A stretch of DNA of 64,000 bases from Tuberibacillus sp. Marseille-P3662 (GTDB lineage: Bacteria > Bacillota > Bacilli > Bacillales > Sporolactobacillaceae). Position numbers and translations under genes: made by a program. The notes under the pieces are model-generated. The model was not told the DNA's origin, made no database searches, and worked only from the letters and a program-made list of their open reading frames with translations. Shown here in pieces: positions 28,940 through 37,160 of this stretch (position 1 is its first letter; each line of letters starts with the position of its first letter). Where the stretch lies: positions 347,035 through 411,034 of the forward strand of contig NZ_FXBS01000003.1 in assembly GCF_900178005.1 (NCBI RefSeq), read 5' to 3'.

Positions 28940-28965
28940 TAAGGCGAAAGGGGAGTTGAGAGCTC

Positions 28966-30003
28966 GTGCAAATTAAAGAAGCTGCCAAGCATTTAGATAC
29001 AACACCTAGAACAATTCGCTATTATGAGCAGCAGGGACTCGTACTGCCGGAGAAAAAGGCAGATAATCAATACCGGGAATTTACCGATCATGACCTCTGG
29101 CGGTTACAGACCATTTTGGCGTTACGACAGTTTGGAATACCTGTTAAGACAATCAAACACTTATTGAATCATGAAAATGAGGATATAGGAAGATATCTGG
29201 ATATCCAACGGTCTATATTATATGAAGAATGGTTAGAAATGAAGGATATGCTTGCGACTCTGGATGATGTGATTCAGCGTCAATCAAACGTTTGTTTAAA
29301 TCCTGAGGACTTATCGGTACTGGCCCGGCACTTGAAATCACTAAAGGATAAACGCAAAGATTGGAATGACCGGTGGGATTTTGACAGTCAAGCAGGTAGC
29401 TATGATCAGAGCATTAAAACGACGGGCTATCGCTTCAATATTCATCAAGATTATCAGCAAGCCTTAAGAATGACCACTGATTGGCTCTGCCCCCAAGCGG
29501 GAGATGTGTTGCTTGACATTGGTATCGGTACGGGTAATTTAGCTGATCATTGGAAAGATCAAGCGACAACCATCATTGGTATTGATCAATCTGAGGAAAT
29601 GTTGAAGGTTTGTGCCGAAAAACATCCAGCGTTCGATTTACGGAAAGGGCACTTTCTCGCTTTGCCGTTAATGGATCATACTGTTAATGCGATTGGAACG
29701 AGTTATGCGCTTCATCATTTACCTGATGATGATAAGCTTTTAGCATTAGAGGAAATGGATCGTGTATTAAAGCAGGGTGGACGTCTATGCATCGCCGATC
29801 TTATGTTCATTGATCAAAAAAATCGCAGGCAAGTGATCCATGACTATGAACAAGCCGGCGATGTTGATGCTATTGACGCCATCAATGATGAATACTTTGC
29901 GAACCGCTTCCAGCTTGTTGATTTCCTGCAGACGCTAGATTACGACGTGAAAACGAGACAAATTAATCACATGCTTCATATTGTGTATGCTAAGAAATCC
30001 TAA
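28966..30003 (+). CDS. MerR-family regulator fused to a SAM-dependent methyltransferase
   Basis: A 345-residue two-domain protein. Residues 1-70 form a MerR winged helix (MQIKEAAKHLDTTPRTIRYY, then LRQFGIPVKTIKHLL). Residues 75-110 are the dimerisation helix. Residues 140-345 form a class I methyltransferase: motif I DVLLDIGIGTGNLADHW, an acidic end of strand 2 in IIGIDQSEEML, and GTSYALHHLPDDDKLLALEEMDRVLKQGG split over motifs IV-VI. This resembles UbiE/YrrT-type enzymes. GTG at 28966 follows GAAAGGGGAG. The upstream operator suggests self-regulation. The methylated substrate and the inducer are unknown. Confidence 0.85.
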   Translation: MQIKEAAKHLDTTPRTIRYYEQQGLVLPEKKADNQYREFTDHDLWRLQTILALRQFGIPVKTIKHLLNHENEDIGRYLDIQRSILYEEWLEMKDMLATLDDVIQRQSNVCLNPEDLSVLARHLKSLKDKRKDWNDRWDFDSQAGSYDQSIKTTGYRFNIHQDYQQALRMTTDWLCPQAGDVLLDIGIGTGNLADHWKDQATTIIGIDQSEEMLKVCAEKHPAFDLRKGHFLALPLMDHTVNAIGTSYALHHLPDDDKLLALEEMDRVLKQGGRLCIADLMFIDQKNRRQVIHDYEQAGDVDAIDAINDEYFANRFQLVDFLQTLDYDVKTRQINHMLHIVYAKKS

Positions 30004-30290
30004 CGGCTACTCATATGTTTAGCTAGATTGCGGCGTCCCTTTCTCAAGTGAATGTGCCGACACATTCTTAAAAATGGGCGTATGCCCATATGGATACTTC
30101 CAATAAGAAACAGCCATGCTGCAATGTCTTCCCATTTACTTATGAGAAAACAAATACTTCCAACCGTGAACGTGATGGCTAGTAAGACCTCATTGAAAAT
30201 GGTTAGAACTTCGTATCTGTGATGAACGATCAATTGATGTTCACCGACGTTGACAGTTAAGTCCGGATCATTTCGTTTATTGGATGACAT
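30000..30290 (-). CDS. yrhK: YrhK-like small membrane protein
   Basis: A 96-residue protein with two membrane helices (about residues 30-50 and 55-75) and a basic C-terminus. Segments HQLIVHHRYEVLTIFNEVLL and WLFLIGSIHMGIRPFLRMCRHIHL match the YrhK domain. Start ATG 30290 has GGAGAGGAAGG upstream. Its stop overlaps the stop of the convergent MerR fusion gene by four bases. No function is established. Confidence 0.78.
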   Translation of the reverse strand: MSSNKRNDPDLTVNVGEHQLIVHHRYEVLTIFNEVLLAITFTVGSICFLISKWEDIAAWLFLIGSIHMGIRPFLRMCRHIHLRKGRRNLAKHMSSR

Positions 30291-30419
30291 AAAACCTTCC
30301 TCTCCGTAAAATGCCATCCTTAGTGTGCGAGGGACTTGTAGGAGTCATGCATGGTGAGTCATGATAATTCTCAATACATGTCATACTATAGTGTCAGAGC
30401 GTCCGTGATTTCGGACGCT

Positions 30420-30728
30420 TTAAATATGCAGGGCATGATTAATCGTGGCTTGTAAAACATTCATGACATGGTCGTCATCAGGGGAATAATAAAAGGAGGC
30501 TCCTGATCGTCGAAATTGGACGAGACGCAAGTTTTTTAAAAACCGCAACTGATGCGAGACAGTAGACTGTGTCAGTTCCAGTTCTGATGCAATTTCATTG
30601 ACGGAACATTCTCGGTGAAACAATAAATGCAAAATTTTAATCCGTGTCGGATCAGATAAGGCTTTAAAGGTTTGCGAAACCATGAATAACGTTTCTTGAT
30701 CTAAGTGTTCATACTGGTTCTCTGTCAT
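30420..30728 (-). CDS. ArsR/SmtB-family metal-responsive repressor
   Basis: A 102-residue winged-helix protein: [20 protein letters not shown], then the recognition helix [28 protein letters not shown] and wing [16 protein letters not shown]. The C-terminal helix ([16 protein letters not shown]) has the Asp/His pattern of alpha-5 metal sites in CzrA/SmtB-like sensors of Zn/Co. ATG at 30728 follows AAAAGGGG. It is divergent from the CDF exporter, and the exporter promoter has an ArsR-type dyad, so it is the probable repressor. Confidence 0.9.
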   Translation of the reverse strand: MTENQYEHLDQETLFMVSQTFKALSDPTRIKILHLLFHRECSVNEIASELELTQSTVSHQLRFLKNLRLVQFRRSGASFYYSPDDDHVMNVLQATINHALHI

Positions 30729-30919
30729 AAGCATCCCCTTTTGTTCATTGCTTACTATCCATCATATCATTCCTTAATGGGAAACAAACAGATTGAGCAT
30801 GATATGATGATGAGGAATATAATGAAATAAGGGAAATGTGCTGCAAAGAAGAAATAACTTTTTAACAAAGCCATAATAATAAAAAGCTGGTTGTCATACT
30901 TCGATTTTTTTCATACAAT

Positions 30920-30945
30920 CATATATGAGCACATGTTCATATATG
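30920..30945. promoter_or_regulatory. ArsR/CzrA-type operator before the CDF exporter
   Basis: A 26-base near-perfect dyad: CATATATGAGCA, then CATGTTCATATATG, with one mismatched pair. It resembles the TGAACA...TGTTCA operators of CzrA-like repressors and lies 20 bases before the start codon, over the likely -10 region. Confidence 0.7.
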
Positions 30946-30965
30946 ATAATTTGGAGTGAGAAAAA

Positions 30966-31907
30966 GTGAGTCACGAACATGGACACGATCATTCTCATAA
31001 CGCGAACAAAAAAGCACTACTCATTAGTTTTATTCTTATTGCTGCATTTATGTTGGTTGAAGTTATCGGTGGGTTTTTGACAAATAGTCTAGCCTTGCTT
31101 TCTGATGCTGGTCACATGCTGAGTGACGCCGTTTCTTTAGCTGTGGGTCTATTAGCCTTTAAATTTGGTGAAAAAAATGCGGACCTAAATAAGACTTACG
31201 GTTACAAACGATTTGAAATATTAGCGGCGTTGTTTAATGGTATTGTTCTCATTTTGATTTCCCTTTATATCATTTATGAAGCTTATCAACGTTTTTTAAA
31301 CCCGCCTGACGTTGCCAGCACAGGCATGTTAGTCGTGGCTATTATCGGACTGATTGTTAATATCGCTGTTGCATGGATTTTAATGCAAGGGGAATCCGAA
31401 GAAAATTTGAATCTCCGGGCAGCTTTTCTTCATGTTATCGGGGATTTGCTGGGGTCCGTCGGTGCGATTATCGCAGCATTATTGATTCTCTTTTTCAACT
31501 GGGGAATCGCTGATCCTATTGCGAGTGTGGTTGTCGCTGTCTTGGTATTGGTAAGCGGTTGGCGCGTGACGCGTGATGCTTGTCATGTTCTAATGGAAGG
31601 CACGCCGGAAAATGTTGATATCGATGCCATCATCAACTGTGTCCAGTCGATTAGTGGTATTTCCAAAATTCATGATTTGCACGTATGGAGTATTACAAGT
31701 GGTCAAAATGCTTTATCCTGCCACGCAGTAGTAAATGAAAATTTGACGATTAGAGATGGGCAAGAAATCCTTCGTGATGTTGAGCATCAATTGCAGCATC
31801 AGGGCATTGGCCATGTCACCATTCAATTAGAGGACGGTAGTCATCCGCACAAGGATTCCTTGACTTGTGAGGATAGCGATCAAGGCCACCATGAGCATGA
31901 TCATTGA
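30966..31907 (+). CDS. czcD: Cation diffusion facilitator (CzcD-like metal exporter)
   Basis: A 313-residue CDF transporter: a His-rich N-terminus (HEHGHDHSHN), six membrane helices, and a cytoplasmic ferredoxin-like domain ending in another His-rich tail (DQGHHEHDH). The metal site in helices 2 and 5 reads SLALLSDAGHMLSDAVSL and AFLHVIGDLLGSVGAI, giving the HxxxD...HxxxD ligands of zinc-transporting CDFs. GTG at 30966 has TTGGAG upstream. It probably exports Zn2+, Co2+ or Cd2+ under the divergent ArsR repressor. Confidence 0.94.
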   Translation: MSHEHGHDHSHNANKKALLISFILIAAFMLVEVIGGFLTNSLALLSDAGHMLSDAVSLAVGLLAFKFGEKNADLNKTYGYKRFEILAALFNGIVLILISLYIIYEAYQRFLNPPDVASTGMLVVAIIGLIVNIAVAWILMQGESEENLNLRAAFLHVIGDLLGSVGAIIAALLILFFNWGIADPIASVVVAVLVLVSGWRVTRDACHVLMEGTPENVDIDAIINCVQSISGISKIHDLHVWSITSGQNALSCHAVVNENLTIRDGQEILRDVEHQLQHQGIGHVTIQLEDGSHPHKDSLTCEDSDQGHHEHDH

Positions 31908-31940
31908 AAACCACCAGGCTAATGGGCTTGGTGGTTTTCT
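31906..31940 (+). terminator. Terminator after the CDF gene
   Basis: GAAAACCACC / GGTGGTTTTC stem followed by TTT, overlapping the stop codon region. Confidence 0.8.
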
Positions 31941-32037
31941 TTAAAGAATGGTCACATAATAAGTGGTTATACTGACAGTTTATTTGGTATGCTGTTAATA
32001 TAGAGACAGTATTATAGTAATAAGAGAGGGCTAATAT

Positions 32038-32892
32038 ATGCGTGATTATGATTCCATTTCTGATTTGTCCTTTGTCCAAATGTGGTCACCGGTTATGATT
32101 GGGATTTTACTCTTTATAGGCGCTATATATATATGGAGTGTCCATTCCTATGAAAAACGGCATACAGTGAAACTGGAAAAAAAAGGGATGAAATTATTCT
32201 TTTTTCTAGCGGGTTTGCTCGCATTTTACATAGCTGAGGGTAGCCCGGTTAAGGCGATTGGTCACCATTTCTTTTTCAGTGTTCATATGTTTTCGATGTC
32301 CGTCATTTATTTTGTTTTTCCACCGTTATTGCTTGCGGGCTTATATGAATGGATGGTCATCCCAGTCATTAGAGTTACGCCTGTTAAGTTTGTGTTAAAA
32401 ATATTATTGAAACCGTTATTAGCTGTTTCCCTGTTTAATTTGTTCTTATCGTTTTATCATATCCCGATATTTTTTGATGCTATTATGAGCGACATGACCT
32501 ATATGATTTTAGCGAATATCTTTTTAATCTTTCTTGCTTTCATCATGTGGTGGGTGATTATACCACCGACCGATGAACTGGGAACAATCGATAATCCTAA
32601 GAAGTTGATTTATGTCTTCTTTGCTAGTGTTTTATTAACACCGGCATGTGCTATGATCACATTTGCCCCAGGCATGCTCTATGAAAGTGTGGCTACGGAG
32701 CCGGTTATTTGGATCATGTCACGTTTGGAAGACCAACATACTGGCGGTGTCGTCATGAAGGTCATGCAAGAAATTGTGTTTATTGCAACTTTCGGTTATA
32801 TCTTCTTTAAATGGTTCAGACAAGAACGAGAAACAAATAAGAGCAATGATTTAAATCCAAGTACAGACGCGCTTCGTCCACAATTGAAATAA
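32038..32892 (+). CDS. ctaG: Cytochrome c oxidase assembly factor CtaG
   Basis: A 284-residue protein with seven membrane helices, matching the caa3_CtaG family. Conserved metal-ligand-type positions lie in IGHHFFFSVHMFSMSVIYF and FLSFYHIPIFFDA, and the later loop includes TPACAMITFAPGMLYE. CtaG helps copper delivery to caa3 oxidase. In B. subtilis it sits at the end of the cta cluster. Here it is alone, between a metal exporter and clpE. The start follows GAGAGGGCTAATAT. Confidence 0.9.
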   Translation: MRDYDSISDLSFVQMWSPVMIGILLFIGAIYIWSVHSYEKRHTVKLEKKGMKLFFFLAGLLAFYIAEGSPVKAIGHHFFFSVHMFSMSVIYFVFPPLLLAGLYEWMVIPVIRVTPVKFVLKILLKPLLAVSLFNLFLSFYHIPIFFDAIMSDMTYMILANIFLIFLAFIMWWVIIPPTDELGTIDNPKKLIYVFFASVLLTPACAMITFAPGMLYESVATEPVIWIMSRLEDQHTGGVVMKVMQEIVFIATFGYIFFKWFRQERETNKSNDLNPSTDALRPQLK

Positions 32893-32901
32893 TCATAAAA
32901 T

Positions 32902-32926
32902 ACCCCGCCTTGAAATAAGGCGGGGT
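32902..32926 (+). terminator. Terminator of ctaG
   Basis: ACCCCGCCTT / AAGGCGGGGT perfect 10-bp stem with a 5-base loop, ten bases after the stop. The tail (CAAACTTT) is not a clean T-run. Confidence 0.65.
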
Positions 32927-33030
32927 CAAACTTTGGGGGAGTTTTATGTTCAATGCAAGGATCCAATGCATCTCATTAACATTGTAACCGGGTTTTGACG
33001 TTTTTATACTTTACAAGTCAAATTTCATCC

Positions 33031-33059
33031 TTGAAAGTCAAAAAAGGTCAGAGTATAAT
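33031..33059 (+). promoter_or_regulatory. clpE promoter P1 with CtsR box 1
   Basis: TTGAAA-17-TATAAT. The CtsR direct repeat AGTCAAA-AAA-GGTCAGA (33036-33052) fills the spacer. Confidence 0.8.
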
Positions 33060-33104
33060 ATGGGTTAGATGGTTATTGGTTAACCATCTACGAAACGGGT
33101 CACG

Positions 33105-33160
33105 TTGCATATACCTAATATGCTTGTTATAATATAATTAAAAGGTCAAAGAAAGTCAGT
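33105..33160 (+). promoter_or_regulatory. clpE promoter P2 with CtsR box 2
   Basis: TTGCAT (33105-33110), 17 bases, TATAAT (33128-33133). The CtsR box GGTCAAA-GAA-AGTCAGT lies at 33144-33160, covering the start point. Confidence 0.78.
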
Positions 33161-33205
33161 AATGATCTTGCTCATAACTCTGATTCCTTGATTCAAGCAT
33201 AGTAC

Positions 33206-33263
33206 TTGAAAGGGTATAGGAATGAGAGTTAAAATATAAATCAAAAGGTCAAAGAAAGTCAAA
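33206..33263 (+). promoter_or_regulatory. clpE promoter P3 with CtsR box 3
   Basis: TTGAAA (33206-33211), 18 bases, TAAAAT (33230-33235). The CtsR box GGTCAAA-GAA-AGTCAAA at 33247-33263 matches the consensus best of the three. Confidence 0.78.
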
Positions 33264-33313
33264 GTCTAAAATTAATGGTGAAATCAAAACTATTTAAAGG
33301 AGGCCTGAGGTTC

Positions 33314-35482
33314 ATGGCAATACAATGTGATAATTGTCAACAGAACCCTGCCGTAGTTGATTTAACGATTCAAATGAATCAGCAACAACAAAACCTAAGT
33401 CTATGTGAGACATGTTATAAACAACTAAGACAACAAAGCAAATTTCCGGCAGGCATGGGTGGTCATTTTTCATCCATCGATGATCTCTTGAAACAGATGA
33501 TGCAACAGAATGCCGGTATGAACGGCGGACAGCAAGGTACGAAACAAGCCCAAAGCCAGTCTGGTCAAGGCGGCGGAGGTTTATTGGATGAGTTAGGTAA
33601 AAACTTAACCGATGCTGCTAAAGCAGGGTTAGTTGATCCAGTGATCGGACGCGATCAAGAAGTCGAACGTGTCATCGAAACACTCAATCGCCGTAACAAA
33701 AACAATCCGGCCTTAATTGGTGAACCAGGTGTTGGTAAAACAGCAATTGCTGAAGGACTAGCCTTGCGCATAGCTGATGGCAACGTTCCAAATAAATTGA
33801 AGAATAAGAGCATCTATCTACTAGATGTGAATTCTCTCGTTGCCGGAACGGGTGTCCGTGGTCAATTCGAAGAGCGGATGAAGCAATTGGTTAGTGAATT
33901 GCAAGAGCGTAAAAACGCGATTGTTTTCATTGATGAGATTCACCAAATCGTTGGTGCAGGGTCAGCGGAAGGTTCATCCGATGCAGGTAATATTTTGAAA
34001 CCAGCACTTGCACGCGGCGACATTCAGGTTATTGGCGCCACAACGCTTAATGAGTATCGAAAAATCGAAAAAGATGCTGCACTTGAACGTCGTTTTCAAC
34101 CCGTCATGGTCAATGAACCAACGGTTGATCAAGCTGTGGAAATCCTTAAAGGACTTCAAGAAAACTATGAAAAATACCATGATGTCAAGTATGATGACGA
34201 TGTACTGCGAGCCTGCGTCACCTTGTCTAACCGCTATATTCAAGACCGGTTTTTACCGGATAAAGCCATCGATCTTATGGATGAAGCGGGCTCGAAGATC
34301 AACCTTCTTAATGCATCTGAAGCGACGGATGATGTAGAGGCTCGTCTTGAACAAATTGCTGCGGAAAAAGAACAGGCAACGCAAAATGAAGAATATGAAA
34401 GAGCGGCTAAACTTCGTGATGAAGAATTGCAACTTCAAGAACAGTTGAAGGATAGCAAAGGCGAACATGAAAACAATCATCAAAAAGCCGCTGTGGACAT
34501 CGAAACCGTCCAGAAGATTGTGGAAGGAAAAACCGGTATCCCAGTCCGGAAATTGCAGCGCGATGAACAAGAGAAGATGAAGAACTTGGCTGATCGGATT
34601 AATGCCAATGTTATTGGTCAAGATGAAGCGGTGCAAAAAGTGGCTAAAGCCATTCGCCGTAATCGTTCTGGCTTCCGGAAGAAACACCGTCCAATCGGCT
34701 CATTCTTGTTTGTGGGACCAACCGGTGTTGGTAAAACCGAATTATCCAAAACATTAGCTGAAGAAATGTTTGGTGATCCTGAGGCCATGATTCGCCTTGA
34801 TATGAGTGAGTACATGGAGAAACATTCTGTCTCGAAACTGATCGGTTCGCCACCAGGATATGTTGGTCATGATGAAGCTGGTCAATTGACGGAACGTGTT
34901 CGCAGGCAGCCATACAGCATTATTCTTTTGGATGAAATTGAAAAAGCCCATCCTGATGTTCAACACATGTTCTTGCAAATCATGGAAGATGGCCGATTGA
35001 CAGACAGCCAAGGTCGTACAGTCAGCTTCAAAGATACGGTCATTATTATGACAAGTAACGCTGGATCAGCAAGTGTGAAAAAGATTACCGTCGGCTTTGG
35101 AAATGCCGAAGAAGAAGAGCCGCAAGCCGATGTCATTAACAATCTTAGCGCTTACTTCCGTCCAGAGTTCTTAAACCGTTTTGACGGTATCGTGCAATTC
35201 CGTCAACTTTCTCAAGACAATCTTATCAAAATTGTTGATTTGATGATGGAAGAGGTCTATGATGCGGCTCATGAACAAGGTGTCAATATTGAATTAACCA
35301 ACGCCGCAAAAGATAAAATTGCTGAACTCGGTTATAATCCACAATTTGGTGCTCGTCCATTGCGACGCGTCATCGAAGAAAAAGTCGAAGACGGCATCGC
35401 TGACTTAATGTTACAAAAAGGTGATATCACGAACGTTAAAGTTGATGCCGCTGATGACGACATTGTGGTTACAGAAGCATAA
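33314..35482 (+). CDS. clpE: ATP-dependent Clp protease ATP-binding subunit ClpE
   Basis: A 722-residue Hsp100 unfoldase. The N-terminal zinc finger has Cys5-x2-Cys8 and Cys31-x2-Cys34. AAA+ domain 1 has Walker A GEPGVGKT and Walker [14 protein letters not shown]-like coiled coil ([20 protein letters not shown]) follows, then AAA+ domain 2 with GPTGVGKTE and the C-terminal D2-small domain. The zinc finger and lack of a Clp_N repeat domain identify ClpE rather than ClpC. The start is ATG at 33314 with AAGGAGG upstream. Three CtsR boxes predict heat and misfolded-protein induction. Confidence 0.95.
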   Translation: MAIQCDNCQQNPAVVDLTIQMNQQQQNLSLCETCYKQLRQQSKFPAGMGGHFSSIDDLLKQMMQQNAGMNGGQQGTKQAQSQSGQGGGGLLDELGKNLTDAAKAGLVDPVIGRDQEVERVIETLNRRNKNNPALIGEPGVGKTAIAEGLALRIADGNVPNKLKNKSIYLLDVNSLVAGTGVRGQFEERMKQLVSELQERKNAIVFIDEIHQIVGAGSAEGSSDAGNILKPALARGDIQVIGATTLNEYRKIEKDAALERRFQPVMVNEPTVDQAVEILKGLQENYEKYHDVKYDDDVLRACVTLSNRYIQDRFLPDKAIDLMDEAGSKINLLNASEATDDVEARLEQIAAEKEQATQNEEYERAAKLRDEELQLQEQLKDSKGEHENNHQKAAVDIETVQKIVEGKTGIPVRKLQRDEQEKMKNLADRINANVIGQDEAVQKVAKAIRRNRSGFRKKHRPIGSFLFVGPTGVGKTELSKTLAEEMFGDPEAMIRLDMSEYMEKHSVSKLIGSPPGYVGHDEAGQLTERVRRQPYSIILLDEIEKAHPDVQHMFLQIMEDGRLTDSQGRTVSFKDTVIIMTSNAGSASVKKITVGFGNAEEEEPQADVINNLSAYFRPEFLNRFDGIVQFRQLSQDNLIKIVDLMMEEVYDAAHEQGVNIELTNAAKDKIAELGYNPQFGARPLRRVIEEKVEDGIADLMLQKGDITNVKVDAADDDIVVTEA

Positions 35483-35491
35483 GGATGACAC

Positions 35492-35528
35492 TAAAAACCC
35501 CGGAGGCATAAGCTTCCGGGGGTTTTTA
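35492..35528 (+). terminator. Terminator of clpE
   Basis: AAAAACCCCGGAG...CTTCCGGGGGTTTTT stem and T-run, ten bases after the stop. Confidence 0.88.
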
Positions 35529-35559
35529 ATGATGGTTTGGATAACAATTCAACTGCCTA

Positions 35560-36135
35560 TTATAGGTTGTTTAAAATATCTTCAGTTGACCGCACCCGTC
35601 CCATTTTCGGAAACATATATGATACGGTGAAGTCATGTTCTTCTTTGGTCAGAGCATTCATCGCATCGGTAGCAAACACTTGCTGATAGTTCCGCTGGAA
35701 AGCTTCACGAGCAGTTGTTTCCACACCAATATTTGTCGCAATACCACTTAGGACAATATTTTTGATACCACGTCGCCGTAATTGCAAATCTAGATCAGTT
35801 CCGAAAAAGGCGCCCCAATTGCGTTTGGTGACAATAAGATCAGTGGATTCAGGTCCAAGTTCAGGGACCATATCGGTCCAATCGTCAGGTCTTTCAGATT
35901 GACCTGAAGCGCTGGGTTGATCCGTGATGGGTTGTAAAGCATCTCCGCCATCATGAAAATCCACATGAACAAGAGTGACAAACCCGCCTTTTTCACGGAA
36001 AGCTTCAGCTAGCTTCTTATTATTGTTGACGACATCCTGATTGTCATAAGGTTGTCCACCCATACCAACAATGCCTTTTTGTAAATCGATCACTATAAGC
36101 GCGGTTTCTTCAAGATTAAGATTTAATGCTTCCAT
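35560..36135 (-). CDS. Isochorismatase-fold hydrolase lacking the catalytic cysteine
   Basis: A 191-residue protein of the cysteine-hydrolase/isochorismatase superfamily. The Asp17 of ALIVIDLQKG and Lys104 of IVTKRNWGAFFGTDL are in place. The nucleophile position in SGIATNIGVETTAREA is Gly137 instead of Cys. True isochorismatases also lack Cys there, while nicotinamidases and N-carbamoyl amidases need it. So an amidase activity is unlikely. It may hydrolyse a vinyl ether or be non-catalytic. The gene is monocistronic and convergent with clpE. Confidence 0.85.
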   Translation of the reverse strand: MEALNLNLEETALIVIDLQKGIVGMGGQPYDNQDVVNNNKKLAEAFREKGGFVTLVHVDFHDGGDALQPITDQPSASGQSERPDDWTDMVPELGPESTDLIVTKRNWGAFFGTDLDLQLRRRGIKNIVLSGIATNIGVETTAREAFQRNYQQVFATDAMNALTKEEHDFTVSYMFPKMGRVRSTEDILNNL

Positions 36136-36301
36136 TCATAACACCTCTAATTTAGCTAATCTTAATAGGATCTTTCCAAATCAATATTAACATACATCAT
36201 CTTGTGGAAGGGTTTAATAGGCCTTTACTTTCCATTGAATGGCGGTGGGAGTTTGGATATAATTTAGTTATGTTATGCGGAATTAAATTGGGGGCATCGC
36301 T

Positions 36302-37033
36302 ATGAACCAGATTAAGCTCATTGCTTTAGATATGGACGGAACGCTATTAAACGATCAGGAAGAGATAACGGAGAAGAATCGCCAGGCTATTCGTGGAGCT
36401 CAAGAACGGGGCATCTATGTTGTTTTAAGCACAGGGCGTTCAATCGCTACTTGCCGAGAATATGCCGATGCACTACAATTATCATCTTATCTCGTTACGG
36501 TTAATGGTAGCGAAATTTGGGGTGACTCTGGCGAATTAGTGGAACAACATTCGCTTCCAACTGATTCAATTCTATGGATGCATGAACTGGCAGAACGGTA
36601 TCTTACAAACTTTTGGTGTGTCACAACAGACAAGGTATGGCGCAATGAATTTCCAGATGATGTGTCTCTTCACCAATGGCTCAAATTTGGATTTCAAACA
36701 AGTGATGATCAAGCGAGGACGAGCGTTCTCAGAACATTGGCTAACCGTCATCAGTTTGAAATTAGCAATTCTAATCCGACCAATATTGAAGTTAATGCAA
36801 AAGGTGTGAACAAGGCCAATGGATTACAATCAGTCTGTGATCGACTTAATATAACCATGGATCATGTCCTAGCTATGGGGGATAGTTTAAATGATATCGC
36901 GATGATCAATGAAGCAGGATATGGCATTGCTATGGGTAATGCCCAGCAGGATGTCAAAGATGCTGCTGATGGCATAACGGGGACGAATAATAATGATGGT
37001 GTTGCTCAAGCGATTTACCGATGGGTATTGTGA
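36302..37033 (+). CDS. Cof-type HAD-IIB family phosphatase
   Basis: A 243-residue HAD hydrolase. Motif I is LIALDMDGTLL (nucleophile Asp10, acid/base Asp12), motif II the Ser/Thr of VVLSTGRS, motif III the Lys of NAKGVNKANGL, and motif IV AMGDSLNDIAMI. The cap domain between motifs II and III is shorter than the usual 270-290-residue proteins. The substrate is probably a sugar phosphate or nucleotide but cannot be specified. The start follows GGGGGCATCGCT. Confidence 0.88.
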   Translation: MNQIKLIALDMDGTLLNDQEEITEKNRQAIRGAQERGIYVVLSTGRSIATCREYADALQLSSYLVTVNGSEIWGDSGELVEQHSLPTDSILWMHELAERYLTNFWCVTTDKVWRNEFPDDVSLHQWLKFGFQTSDDQARTSVLRTLANRHQFEISNSNPTNIEVNAKGVNKANGLQSVCDRLNITMDHVLAMGDSLNDIAMINEAGYGIAMGNAQQDVKDAADGITGTNNNDGVAQAIYRWVL

Positions 37034-37160
37034 TCGTTAAGAGCATCACGCGGTAAAATGAAGCATACAAAAAGGATCCCTTAGGTGACATTGAGGGATG
37101 ATTACAGGATTCGACATACGAACAATTGATACATTTTAATTTACATCCAAGGTGATACAT

